Below, in pieces: positions 51,101 to 61,523 of a stretch of DNA of 64,000 nt; position 1 is the first letter of the stretch, and each line of letters starts with the position of its first letter. The DNA is from Astropecten irregularis. Lineage: Eukaryota > Echinodermata > Asteroidea > Paxillosida > Astropectinidae. The stretch lies in the NCBI GenBank assembly GCA_963971285.1, contig OZ020257.1, positions 15,700,602-15,764,601 of the forward strand, read 5' to 3'. The position numbers and the translations under genes are program-made. The notes below the pieces were generated by a model that saw only the letters and a list, made by a program, of their open reading frames with translations, did no database searches and was not told the DNA's origin.

Positions 51101-54100
51101 TACGGTGTAAGCCATGATGATGTCCAATTTAAGAAAGTGACATAGTTCCACGCATGTTAATTCGCCCCAGACACACCAAAATATAACATTATACCAGACA
51201 CCATCTGGGTTTATTAAAAGAGATAGCATTTTATAACTAATGCACCATCACGCACCGACGACCGATTGAAGAAGGAGACACCACAACGACAGGAATGAGA
51301 GAACGGACTTTCCATCTGCCATCTGCCGTGGACTCGGGCCGTGACAACGGGGAAGCTGTACTTCAATGACTGCCAAACCCCTCAAGACTTCATCTACCAA
51401 ATGCTACATCAAGTTGTTTTATTCATATGATATCGTATTCAGGGAGTCAGGTTGGCGTTGCGGTTCTTTTCTCGTCTTTCACCTCTGTGGACAGGGTTCA
51501 AGTCCTGCTCGGTTCACAAGTGGATTGGGTTTTCAGTCCCTTATACCTGTTTCTGTGGGTTTCACCCAGAATATAACTCTGGGTTTTTCCTCCCACCTCT
51601 AAAACTGTATCTTCTTCTCATCATCTTTCCATAAAAGGTTTCATCAGGTTTTCGAGCTAAAATGCCTAGGGCACTTTTGAGGAATCCTTGGTGTCATTGC
51701 CATAAATATAATAATAATCAAAAGAAGCACCATCCGTGGGTTTATCTATATTTTTATATGTCACTGAGAATAAATCTGTATAGTAGAATATACATAAAGT
51801 CTATTGCCACGACCTCTCGACCAAAATAATGACGCACGGTATAGTACGGCACCGGTAATTCATTATCTCAGAAGAGTAAAATGCCAAATGAAAACAATTT
51901 CTATTCATCAAAATGATTCCATTCACTCTGCTATCATCATGTGATGGCTGCTTGTCTCAGTATCGCATTTGCTAGCTTATATACCTCCAGGGAATCGTAT
52001 ATTAAACCTTGAGTACGATTGTACAGTATACTGCGTGAATAAGTCTTCTTTGAAGAAGATGAGGCTTTAGAATAAAATGGAGTTATTATAACTTGTTCAA
52101 GCCAGTTAATGTCATACGTCTTCTTCCATTATGAAGAGAAATCCTTTGGGACATCATAATACTTACATAATTTTCATCATTCGAGAAAAAAAGCACAAAT
52201 AATCCATCTTTAATGGTATGAAACCTTGCATGCACTCAACCACTCCTACACAGATGAAGGTCGCGTCTTTGTTAGGTACAGCAAATTGCTCTTCCTTGGA
52301 TTTTTTCCCAATCAAATTTATCATTTGGCGCTGCCGAAGGAATATAAAATTTTGACTTATTTTTAGAAGATTTTTTTTTTTCAAATATAACATACTATAC
52401 TTACCCAACGTTGGGTCGTATTCGTTGATGAAACGTCTGGTGATGAATTTCACCGTCAAAGCTGCAAGAAAAATGTATTAAAAAACCTAATTTAATATTG
52501 TTGTCGTGCCAGGTATTTTGAGAATACATAAAACACGATTAGCATGACTTCAAATGAAGGTAGCATTCACTACATACCATGCAACCCAACGAACATGTAC
52601 CAAATGATTATGCATGCACAAACAAGAATACTTTATGAAGCACAGTCTAATTGTATTTCATGAGACGTGGACAAAAGAATAGCATCATTAAGTGGTCGCG
52701 GAATATGAATGAATGGTAAATTGGGATTTAGAAATCGGGAATAGAAAGCGATTATTAAATCAAATAGACGATTTCTGCCGTTTGGCATATTGTACACATG
52801 TCTTTCTATGACTGAGATATGACATAATAAACATCAGCGGTGACGCCACTTGGTCCCATGCATGTTCACATCAGACGATTGTGTATTACATTGATGACTG
52901 TACATGTACATATACATGTACAACTAGGAATACACTTCACACGTTCATATCACCCATGTACCACCCTGCCGTTACTTTCGCATCCACTCAAGAAATTAAA
53001 CACCCGCATGTTTACTTAAAGTAATGATTTCATTTAAGCAGAGAAAATAAATAAGAGAATCGAACAACGGTAAAAATGGGTCATTTTAATTATACATAAG
53101 AGATGGGTATCTCTGCTGGAGGCTCAGTTTTATCATGAGGCTCAAGTTTGGAAAGAAGAAAAATCAAACTTGTATTTCCGACTGATGGACCTCCGTTGGA
53201 GGACAAAATAATTTTGCGGGGAGAGCATGCACGCTCACGAGCGGTCAATACCGGCGGTTCCTCCGCGGCCACGCGAGCCCCACACGATCCGACGAGACGT
53301 CATCGGAGAGTAGACGACACCTGCTCACTGATTCATCTTCACGGTTTACATATTTTCGAGTCATCACCATCTCTTCGAGCAAACACAAGGTGGTGGAACT
53401 ATTGGTGGTATACGGGAGCCGGAGTGGTAGGGAACGATTAACTTTTTTAGGGGTACAGTACACGGCGATAATTATCACGATGCAAGGGCCAATCGCAATG
53501 CTCTATCATTTTGAGTCCGTACACGATTCTTGATCGGTAAACTATTGATGCTCATAGCATATCTGGGAATATCAATATAATTAACTCGGTTTAATATTAA
53601 GGGCTATCAATCAATTGACTCTAAAAAACTTCATAACCCAACACCAACACTGCCATGCGTGACAAAATGAATGAAGCAAATAATGCAAGATTAATACTGA
53701 TATTACCATCCCCCAGGCCCCAAGAAAACCAAAAAATTATCATTGCATTGAGTGCCATTAAGAAGCTACAAAGATGGAATCACTCTCTACAAAATCGAGT
53801 ATTACCATATACATGTAGCACCATGTTATGAATGTTTGAATGATTGCAGCGCCTGAAACTCTTGACAACCATCCGAAGACAATACAGGTTTGCACTGAAG
53901 TCTGCAGTTGATCGGGTTTTTTTTTTTACAGAAACAACTCATCATCAATTCAGATGTACTTCCGGACCCAGGCTGTTGTGCCACTTGCAGGTACCATCTA
54001 TCGTCCACACCCATAAGGTGTGAAATGCAATAGACTCCACAACGCCTCTGAAAGGAAGTCTTTTGGCGTGGAAGCGACAAATTAATGCCCCATTCTGTCA

Positions 54101-57100
54101 CCAATTCGAGGTCGGACCAAACGGACCAACCTTCGCTATCCCTGACGCACTAAGGGCTCATCACAAATAACATGAAAAATGTGTATCCTCCATAATAAAA
54201 ATCGCCGCTAATTGCACCATTAAGGGTAATTGGGTCGAACCCTAATGGTATCATGGTCTCTCAGACTCCAGTGTGGTCTGTCTGCTAGTGGCCTGTTTAT
54301 GGCTAACTAACCTTTCACCCGGACATCGTTAAAGCACCATATCTCACCAGAGGAAGGAATACTGACAATGCATTATAGATAAAGACCCAAATCTCAATTG
54401 CCCCTTTTGGAGGATTTTTTTACGACATGGAAATGGGTGAACTTTGCTTTTTGAAGCGACAGGACCAGCCCGGTAATAATTATACCAGGTGCACTCTTCT
54501 TATTAAGCTCGATGTAGCACCACCGGGGGACGAGTGGTCACAGGGAAGGACTAGACCATAGGCCAATGTCGTAAAACTGCCTTTCCTCCATAAAACGGGT
54601 CGTTTGGCGTGAACAGGTCTTCAAAAGGTGTAAACTTATTCCCATCTAAAATTCGAAATGAGACCGACGACTCATGGGATGGGATGTAGGCCTACACTGT
54701 ATGTATAAACAATAATAGATTGAGCTGAAGCCAGTGATGAATTCAGTCCAACTCGCAGCCAATGATGATTGTGCTTATACATTATTACCTCTGCTCGTTA
54801 AGCAGTGCCATCCATGACTTCATGGGGAGTATACGGGGTATAAACTGATATGTTGTCATTAAGCGCAATGGTTAGTTCAAACTCAATGAACAACTCCTAA
54901 TGTGCAGAGAAACAAAACGTCTTGCTCAGGGACAGCTGCAGGTGACCCACGGGTGCCGTCACGACTGGGCTCGAACCCTCAACCTGTGGGAGTCACCACA
55001 GATACCTGGAGTTCGAAGAACCACACGCGACTCCACGAATTGCAATCTTAATAACAGGACTCCTCAAATCGTAAATATCGCAAAAAACAACAACACACGA
55101 TCTTTTGAACACCCTTTTCACTAACTCTCATATCGTGCGATGAAGGCTTTCGTTTCCGTGCAGGCTTGTTGCCACGTAAAATACACTTGGGCACAGCTGT
55201 CAGTGCAGTTTCTCTTCTAAAGGTAAACGTGAAACAACGAAACCACCGGTCGGGAAATTGGTCATGACCATTTACGGTCGTCTGGGGATTTTGGCCACAA
55301 ATCTTGGGATTCAGACTGCATTGTGAGGCCAAGGTCCCAGTGTATGGCACACATCATGGTCTAACCCTGACCTCGTCAAATTAAATTTTGCAGTTCAACC
55401 GCACACACTAAGCCGAATGGGTCATTAGAGTTGATACTCTGCTGTTTCTTTTGGAGTTTGGAGGGCCTGACGTTTCGTTTAAGGATCTTTCTAATAGGAG
55501 CTCAATCTCATGATCAGGATTTTTTCTAAGAGGCTTCATAAATCTAATTTTTAACAGCCTTTGAGAATGATCTTGCTAGGATCAAAACGTCAGGCCACTA
55601 AGAGCGTGATGATTGTGCGACCATTTTTGATCGAGTAAACTCTCATAGGCAATTTTCCTGCACACGATCCTCAGTCCAAATAATGAACGTCTTCGCAAAG
55701 GTTTTGGTATAATATGGACAAAAGTTATGTGCTAAATGCTGATGCTAATACAACATCAAAGGCTGTTCCTCTCCAACTCTTCAAAAACTTTGAAATAATT
55801 ATGATTGCCGACTTTATCTCAAAAAATGACATCACATCAAAACCCGTAATATGGACCTTACGCGTGGTTTGATGGAAAATGGGAAAAACATTATATTTTT
55901 TTCTTCCAATTATTTTTTTCTTCGTTCCCCATTTGCGTTTTCCCCTCGATAAAATCTGGTGTTTGCACACGACGACGCGAGACTGTAAACATTCTATACA
56001 AGAGTTGTACATCGGTATGTGGGAGCACAAAAGATGTGCGAGCCGAGCGGAATGCGGAGGGAGAATAGGCCGGGAGCCTGACAATGCCTCCCGTTTATCT
56101 CGAAACTTTAAAGTTGCAATCTCGCGAGGTTTGGTCCCACAACAACAATCCACATCGAAAACACTATAATTCTTATACAAAAAAGCTCACTGAACACAAA
56201 TAATGTTTCCCGATTTTCTTACTTGACCCTCGTGCACGCAACGAAGTTGACATTGAAGGTATGAAGTAGACCACGGGAACTTTCTCAGAGTCGGAAACGC
56301 TGACCCAAGAATCACCCCGGTAAAGAGACCCTCTTTAAAGCATCAGGTGCAATTGTTAACCTTCCAGGCAAAATTCACAGGCTACCGAGGGGCACAAAAC
56401 CCCTGTTAAACCCCCCTTTCAAACTCTCAGTTCTCACGCCCACAAAGGTAAACGGCAAATATTGCAGGCGAAGTCCGTGGTTGATTCATCAAATCATACC
56501 CGATGGGAAACAGCATGATGCATTATCATGGGGGTTACTCAGTCAAAAATAGAACAGAAACGGGGAGAAGCAGAACAGTACGGTCATTGTTCAAGAGCAT
56601 ATCACATCATGTTGAGTTTGACATCATGTCCATCGGTGGAATCATTTTACAGAGTCGACATCTAGTAGATAATACTAGATACATTACAGCTAGTGTAATG
56701 TAGCACATAATTAAAGAAGGACTTGTAATGAAAGACCTCAGTGGTGAAATTTGGTTGGCAGATGGTTGAAATCCTCTTCTCAGAACGGAAACTTAACCCA
56801 CATCAAGAGTTGCAAAGCTTCCCCCGTCTTTGTTGCAAGGCAATGACAGGCCAAAGAAAAAAGACTAATCAGGAACTGTGTTTTTATTTGTATTTATTTA
56901 TTTTATTTATTTTCCTCAAAGGTTTCCTCAAAAGCACCCATAGGCACTGTATCTCGAAATCCTGATGAGACTTTTTTTATGGAAAGATGATGAGAAGAAG
57001 ATACAGTTTTAGAGGTGGGAGGAAAACCCCAGAGTATGATCTACATAAGGGGTATGTGCAACATCAAAGCAGATAGGGGTTTACTTTGAAGTTCGTACCC

Positions 57101-58653
57101 TCGTACTCGGAATGCCAAGAGAGGTAAACCATTTCATCAAGAGGTGACCCTTGAGGTCCTGAGATAACTGCGCATTGCGTGGGAGGCAGCGTGTTTATCA
57201 GTATAATCGAAGCCTCTGGTTTGTATTACACACAAATAAAGTACATGTTCATACATCGAGTTGCCGTTTGATGAAGGGGCATTTGGCTGGAAACATGGCA
57301 ATACACATTTAATGCTACGTCTGCATGTGTAGGTCATCTAGATAACGCATTTGCCAACTCGAAATGATTTTAACCCGCAGGGGGTGGGTCGCTGCATGGA
57401 TACAATGATAGCATGTTATGGGATATCCCGGATTGTAGACAGTAGTTAGTACAAATCCCGATACAGTGTAGGGTTTCCCTAATAGTGTGTATATCAGTAC
57501 CTCTGTACAAGCTTAGTTGTCTGGCTCTTGCAAACAAAAACGATTCACAAGTTACAACATTTAACATCAAGCCGCGGCCCACTACAGTATGCAGACTCAA
57601 AAGGGGCCTTTGTCAGAAGCAGACGAAAACGATCGATCAAAATTGTGTAATTGTGTAGGTCTTATTTATTTTGGCTTCCGTTTTGCGGGCGGGAATATGT
57701 CAAGAATGCATATTCATTTATGAATCTGCTCAATGGTAACAATTCACACAATGAATTCCCCTAACACGGTAAGGCGTGAAGGGAAACAATACAATAATTT
57801 AATAGGCGTTTAGGTCTACTATTCATTAGCAAAATAACTTTTCCCAAATCTCATAAGCCTCAACTGTCTCCAGTATTATGAACATGCTTTTGCGGCGGTA
57901 CTTCAACAACATATTTTGTTAATCAAAGTGACAATGGGGGCGCCCTAATAAGCCATTGTCGCCACAATGGTTGCCATGGCTAAGAAAATATTTAGAAGGG
58001 GGTTGTGTGATGGAGGAGTAGGCCTAGTACGTAAATACTGACGGGAGCCGAGCCTGGGTACACAGTATACACACTGAGCAGGCGGTGAACTTTTAAAGAC
58101 TCCCTCGCTCAACGCACACACACGCTGGCAACGTCATTTGCAGTGGTGGTGTAGAATCTGAGTGTGGTCATTGCCATGGCGTATTAAAATAATCTGCACT
58201 ATAGTCGTGTCGGCGGCATTTGGTCAGAATTATATTACGACGTGGCAGCTAAGTGCAATTGAGTAATTAAATGAAGCACTTGACAGATACCAGGCAGGAT
58301 TTAACGCATTTCCTGATGCGTTTTATTGGTTACGGTACAGTTAGCAAGGTAAACTAGTTCAACACCGATAGCACGGCGAGACAACCCTCAATTATCTCCC
58401 ATAAATTTTTAATATGAGAATGACCAGAATGAGTATTCATTTAGAGTGGAAATGAAGGAACTTAGATGAAGATTCCGAGACCGAAAATGGATTAAAGATC
58501 CACATAGGCCTAGCATCTTATTTGTGGTAATTCTGTTTAAATATTCTTACCTGACTTGCCCACTCCCAGGCTGCCCAGAAGAGCGATTTTGTACTCCGGG
58601 ACAATCATCCCGCTGGCCCCACTGCTGCGATTCCTCATGGGTCGATATGACAT
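33166..58653 (-). CDS. RASL12: Ras-like protein family member 12, complete
   Basis: RASL12 is a small, poorly characterised Ras-superfamily GTPase without a C-terminal CAAX box. Minus-strand coding exons: 58653-58551, 52461-52405, 34231-34158, 34049-33859, 33484-33166. All have GT-AG borders and matching phases, totalling 744 bases (247 residues plus stop; human is 266). Motifs seen: P-loop GSLGVGKS (27-34), switch I region EYDPTLEDTYS (48-58), DTAHG (74-78) in place of DTAGQ, NKNE (134-137) in place of NKxD, and EVSA (161-164). The protein ends in KGFKIF, the same ending as vertebrate RASL12, and contains PLFISEE just after the G domain as the human protein does; these two features separate it from RERG and RASL11. 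The second intron spans 18 kb and is full of transposon debris. The gene converges with CHAF1A and diverges from the C1q gene. Confidence 0.95.
34440..34543 (+). mobile_element. SINE or LINE 3' tail
   Basis: GCGCTATATAAAAACGG followed by TTATTATCATTATTATTA matches the common 3' end shared by L2/CR1-type LINEs and the SINEs they mobilise. The 5' border is not clear. Confidence 0.5.
35258..35402. mobile_element. Fold-back MITE, GGGCCTGTTTGTTTC family, copy 2
   Basis: The ends GCCTGTTTGTTTC and GAAATTAACAGGCC are inverted. The interior CAGGCAGGATACACTAAAAT and GATCCGGAGCAGCA are shared with the copy at 30901. Confidence 0.75.
41041..41179. mobile_element. MITE family B (GTCGATTTCAC termini), copy 1
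   Basis: The ends GAGCCGATTTCACGAAGC and TAGGTGAAATCGACCCC are inverted. The internal blocks GATCGATCGTAACTCGAGTT and ATGCATCAAAAGT recur at 43074 and 44334. Confidence 0.75.
43074..43215. mobile_element. MITE family B, copy 2
   Basis: It has the same internal blocks as the 41041 copy (ATCGATCGTAACTCAAGTT, ATGCATCAAAAGT, GATAGTAAGTTACGATGAG). Its right end abuts the family A element that starts at 43217. Confidence 0.8.
43217..43365. mobile_element. Palindromic MITE family A, copy 1
   Basis: The arms GGGGCCGATTTCACTAACG and CGTTAGTGAAATCGGCCCC enclose further pairing (GCCCAAATCCATCGCTAA with TTAGCGATGGATTTGGGC). The 149-base element is almost wholly self-complementary. Confidence 0.88.
44184..44332. 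mobile_element. Palindromic MITE family A, copy 2
   Basis: It has the same length (149 bases) and the same arms as the copy at 43217. Its right end abuts a family B copy at 44334. The reading frames over it on both strands yield the same peptide because of the palindrome. Confidence 0.88.
44334..44465. mobile_element. MITE family B, copy 3, opposite orientation
   Basis: It begins GGTGTCGATTTCACCAAACT and ends AGCTTCGTGAAATCGACCC. It is inverted relative to the copies at 41041 and 43074 and lacks the ATGCATCA block. Confidence 0.75.
44612..44706. mobile_element. MITE family B, partial copy 4
   Basis: Right half only: ATGCATCATAAGTGCTATGA, then GTAAGTTACGATGAGTTTGG and GTGAAATCGACC. The left end is lost. 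Confidence 0.65.
45851..45996. mobile_element. Fold-back element with GC-alternating centre
   Basis: The arms AATGGGAGACTTTTGA and TCAAAAGTCTCCCATT are inverted. The inner arms CAACAGCGCACGCGCACGC and GCGTGCGCGTGCGCTGTTG are also inverted, so it folds over nearly its whole 146 bases. The centre is CpG-rich, unlike its surroundings. Confidence 0.85.
46165..46296. mobile_element. Fold-back MITE, GGGCCTGTTTGTTTC family, copy 3
   Basis: The ends GGGGCCTGTTTGTGTC and GAAACAAACAGGCCCC are inverted, and GGATCCGGATCC occurs in both arms. The internal TTTTAGCGTACCCTGC is the inverse of the block in the copies at 30901 and 35258. Confidence 0.8.
49541..49737. repeat. Minisatellite, 37-base unit, about five copies
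   Basis: Units start at 49541, 49578, 49615, 49652 and 49689, with a decayed fragment after that. The core is GGTGGCAGCAGACACACTGA. Since 37 is not a multiple of three, the 172-codon antisense frame over it reads the repeat in shifting phases and is not a gene. Confidence 0.88.
51440..51719 (+). mobile_element. tRNA-derived SINE with conserved central domain
   Basis: A B box GGTTCAAGTCC lies at 51495-51505. It is followed by a body containing GGGTTTTTCCTCCCACCTCT and a tail ending in ATAAATATAATAATAAT. A 5'-truncated inverted copy lies at 56886-57035. The A box is weak, so the 5' border is approximate. Confidence 0.65.
55463..55487 (-). repeat. Hairpin motif copy 5, inverted
   Basis: Minus strand: GATCCTTAAACGAAACGTCAGGCCC in parts. 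The GAAACGTCAGGCC block is kept, but the second half of the stem is lost. Confidence 0.6.
55569..55596 (+). repeat. Hairpin motif copy 4
   Basis: GATCTTGCTAGGATC followed by AAAACGTCAGGCC. The conserved GAAA has become AAAA. It faces copy 5 head to head about 80 bases away. Confidence 0.65.
56886..57035 (-). mobile_element. Truncated SINE copy, inverted
   Basis: On the minus strand it matches the body and tail of the SINE at 51440-51719 (shared TGATGAGAAGAAGATACAGT and AGAGGTGGGAGGAAAA, read on the plus strand). The tRNA head is missing and the tail is a TTTA-rich run. Confidence 0.65.
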
Positions 58654-61523
58654 TGTTCACCCCACGGACAGAACGGCAGTGCACGGTCACCGGCGTCACT
58701 AGTAAGTAGTAGTGCCGGTGATTCCTTTCAATCCACTGGGTCCTGTGTTATTTTATTGTCGCAGAAGGTACTAGACGTGTCCACAATTAACGATAATTAT
58801 ATCCCAAGATTCATCCATGTACAAGCTGTTCAGTGTATCCTATCCAAGCTAGCTGCTACTCCTCTCAGTAATACGGAAGTTGATGGTCATCTTGCAAACA
58901 ACAGACAAGTCAAAATTATGAAGACTGTTAAGTCATTGGCTAATTACTTAATAGCCGTCTTAATGACGACAGAAGTGTTTAATAGAGCAGTAGTTCACAG
59001 CAACTGATGAACTATTCTCCACTGGCAACAAAAAGACCCTGTGTTGAATTCTGACCAGGCTGCCTGCGGTATACGGTAGGTCGGTCTGTGGTCGCCTCGC
59101 CGAAGCTGTTGGATGTAGGTCTTTGTGCATGGATTAACCGAGGGCCAGGCACACACAGGACGAGAGTCAACACAACCTGGTAAGCTACCGGCCCGACCGA
59201 AACTGGTGGTGATGAATGTGTGTGCATCAGCTATTCTCTACGTGCAGACAGGCTACTACAAATGGGGCTCATTAACCTGCTCCAATGCCTGGCTCTTGTC
59301 ATTATGTCTCATGGATTCATTGACGACCTCCAAAGTTCCACATTCAGTCATCGAGATCTTGCCATCAATGTTCGAGTGTCCGTGAATTCATGCGTCAGCA
59401 GTCATTGTTCGCTCACCGTAAGCACCACATCATATCCGAAGTTCAAAAGTAAGAAATGTATAGGCTTATGTGTACACATGGCTGCCCTGATGTTTCCATC
59501 CAGCGCTGCCATAGAGGCAAGAGCTAACGCAAATACGAGTCCCCGTAGCGATAACTTTGGCAGCTTCCCCCCGCGAGACGAATGTGAACTAGTCGCGTGC
59601 TCGTCGTTACTGCACGCCACACTGCCACTCATCAGACTCCTCCATTCGTTTGGGAGGGTAGACAGTTGTGAGGGGGATTGCGAAACCCCATTTCTTTTAT
59701 CTGGGGATTTATTTAGTCTCGTCGCGGCGTCTACGTGTGATAATATTAGCAAGCTGCATTATGCATCGTAATGACTGTAAACATTAAACTTTGATACGGT
59801 ACCTATTTATCTTTTTTGTGTTGGCAAGCAAGAAAAGTCCCCCGAATGTATCAGAGCAGCTTTAGGTGTTTAGTTCTCTCAATCTAGACCAAGTTCTGAT
59901 CGAGGTTGTTAATTCTGGTTGAATTCCGGTCAATTGCTCTTGGACTGAAATAAGAACATTCATTGACACCCTTTTGGATGAGAGGTGACATCAAGAACTG
60001 AAAGGAAATTGCCTCAGCTGAAAGAAGTGTGGATTCCTGAATGTAGGGGTCCTGCATGGGTACTTCAATTGGGTTCCTCTATGGGTTCTTCTATGGTTCT
60101 TCCATGGGTGCCTTCATGGGTTCTTCCATGAGTTCCTTCATGGTTCTTCCATTGGTTTCCCAATCTCCATGGGTTTCTCCATGGGTTCTTCCATGGCTTC
60201 TACCATGGGATCCTCCATTGGTTTTTGCCATGAGTTCCTCTATAGGTTCTTACATTTGTTTCCCAAAATGGGATCTCCCATGGGTTTCTCCCCGAGTTCT
60301 TCCATGGTTTCTACCATGGGTTACTACACTGGTCTTTCCACAAGTTCCTCCATGGGTCCTTCCGTTGGCTTCCCAAAATGGGTTCTACCATGGGTTCCGC
60401 CATTGGTTTGTCCATGGTTCCTCATTGGGTTCCCTTCCTCATCCATGGTTTCCTCCAGGTTCTTCCATGGGTTCCCCATACTGCTTCCAAGTAATCTACT
60501 TGGTTATCCACCCTTGGACTACAGGACTAGGCCCTCAAGTCCTTGGGTCGACATCCCAGTGACCATGGACAAGCTCCTGAGTCCTGAGAGTCCTGACCGA
60601 ACATGAAGAAAAAATTGCGTCATAATTTGGCTGGACGGTCATAGTTACTGAACAACAAGAACTTGGAACATGAAAAGAAATATATACCACCCAACTGTTT
60701 TGTGATATTTATTTTGGTCTGCTCTCTGTGTGAAATACAAGTGAAAGGAAACCATGAAATTATAATTATGTTTTGTCTCTGATTTTGTTGTTGAGACCTT
60801 CCCCCAAGATGTTTAGTCAGTTAGATGCTAATTATGCATCCAATCCTTAGTTACTGTTGTTGATTTGATCGAGAAAAAAAATCTTTTCAATTTAAAATCT
60901 TCCTATCTCTGGTTGGCATCCATCCGTAATCTGAAGACAATTGAAGAATAACATATGTTGTGGCTCGTGACTCAAACAAACGTATTCCATATCATAATCT
61001 ATCGGTGAACTTTTGACTCTCAGATAGGAATAAGTGAATTATAAATGGAACATCATCTCGGCACATACATGGGAAAGGTGGCACGGATCACAGCCAAGGT
61101 TACCGTACCACAAGCTGTAAGAATACACAACATCTTGCAACCGTCGACTTTTATCATCATATTCCTTTCAGCGTTTGGATTCTGTAGAATGCCTTAGTCT
61201 CGAGGGGGAGGGGGAGAAATCGGATAAGGCAGACACATCATATCACGTCACACTATTACAGATATGATGGGAAACATTCCAGAGAATAATGAAATAGTGT
61301 CTGGTTGGATTTATGGGAAATTCAAAGTTTACAAGTACTTGGGAAGTGACTTGGAAGCCTGCTGCTGCCCGATCTGTTGAATTTGATAAATGGGTGAGCA
61401 TTTTGTGTGATTTTGTTGACTTCGGACAAAAACTGTGACGTCCTACGTTCACTGACTTAAAACCAGAGGAACGATTTCATCGATTTGATACTGATCACAA
61501 CAACTTCAGTCTTCGTCTTCAAG
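58654..61523. promoter_or_regulatory. Spacer between divergent RASL12 and the C1q gene
   Basis: This 2.9 kb stretch must hold both promoters, but no core element can be placed with confidence. It contains a 15-base minisatellite at 60056-60475 and an unassigned open frame at 59220-59771. Confidence 0.4.
60056..60475. repeat. Degenerate minisatellite, 15-base period, TTCCATGGG core
   Basis: Degenerate copies of GGGTTCTTCCATGGGTTCC follow one another for over 400 bases. The two long plus-strand frames over it encode Gly/Ser/Met- and Trp/Pro-rich repeats, which come directly from the repeat and are not credible proteins. Confidence 0.85.

Larger units (their letters stand above)
34232..52404 (-). 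other. RASL12 intron 2 (18 kb)
   Basis: A very long intron with no supported exon or nested gene. It contains at least eight fold-back elements between 35 and 46.3 kb, a 37-base minisatellite (49541-49737) and a SINE (51440-51719). Confidence 0.75.
52462..58550 (-). other. RASL12 intron 1 (6.1 kb)
   Basis: No exon or RNA gene seen. It holds hairpin motif copies 4 and 5 (55463-55596) and a truncated SINE (56886-57035). Confidence 0.75.

Noticed and set aside
60056-60606. Two overlapping plus-strand frames of 168 and 145 codons
   Set aside because: Both are translations of the same 15-base minisatellite in different frames.
61485-61523. Extending the C1q protein 13 codons upstream
   Set aside because: The extension begins with TTG, not ATG; the first ATG at 61524 has a good context and directly starts the signal peptide.
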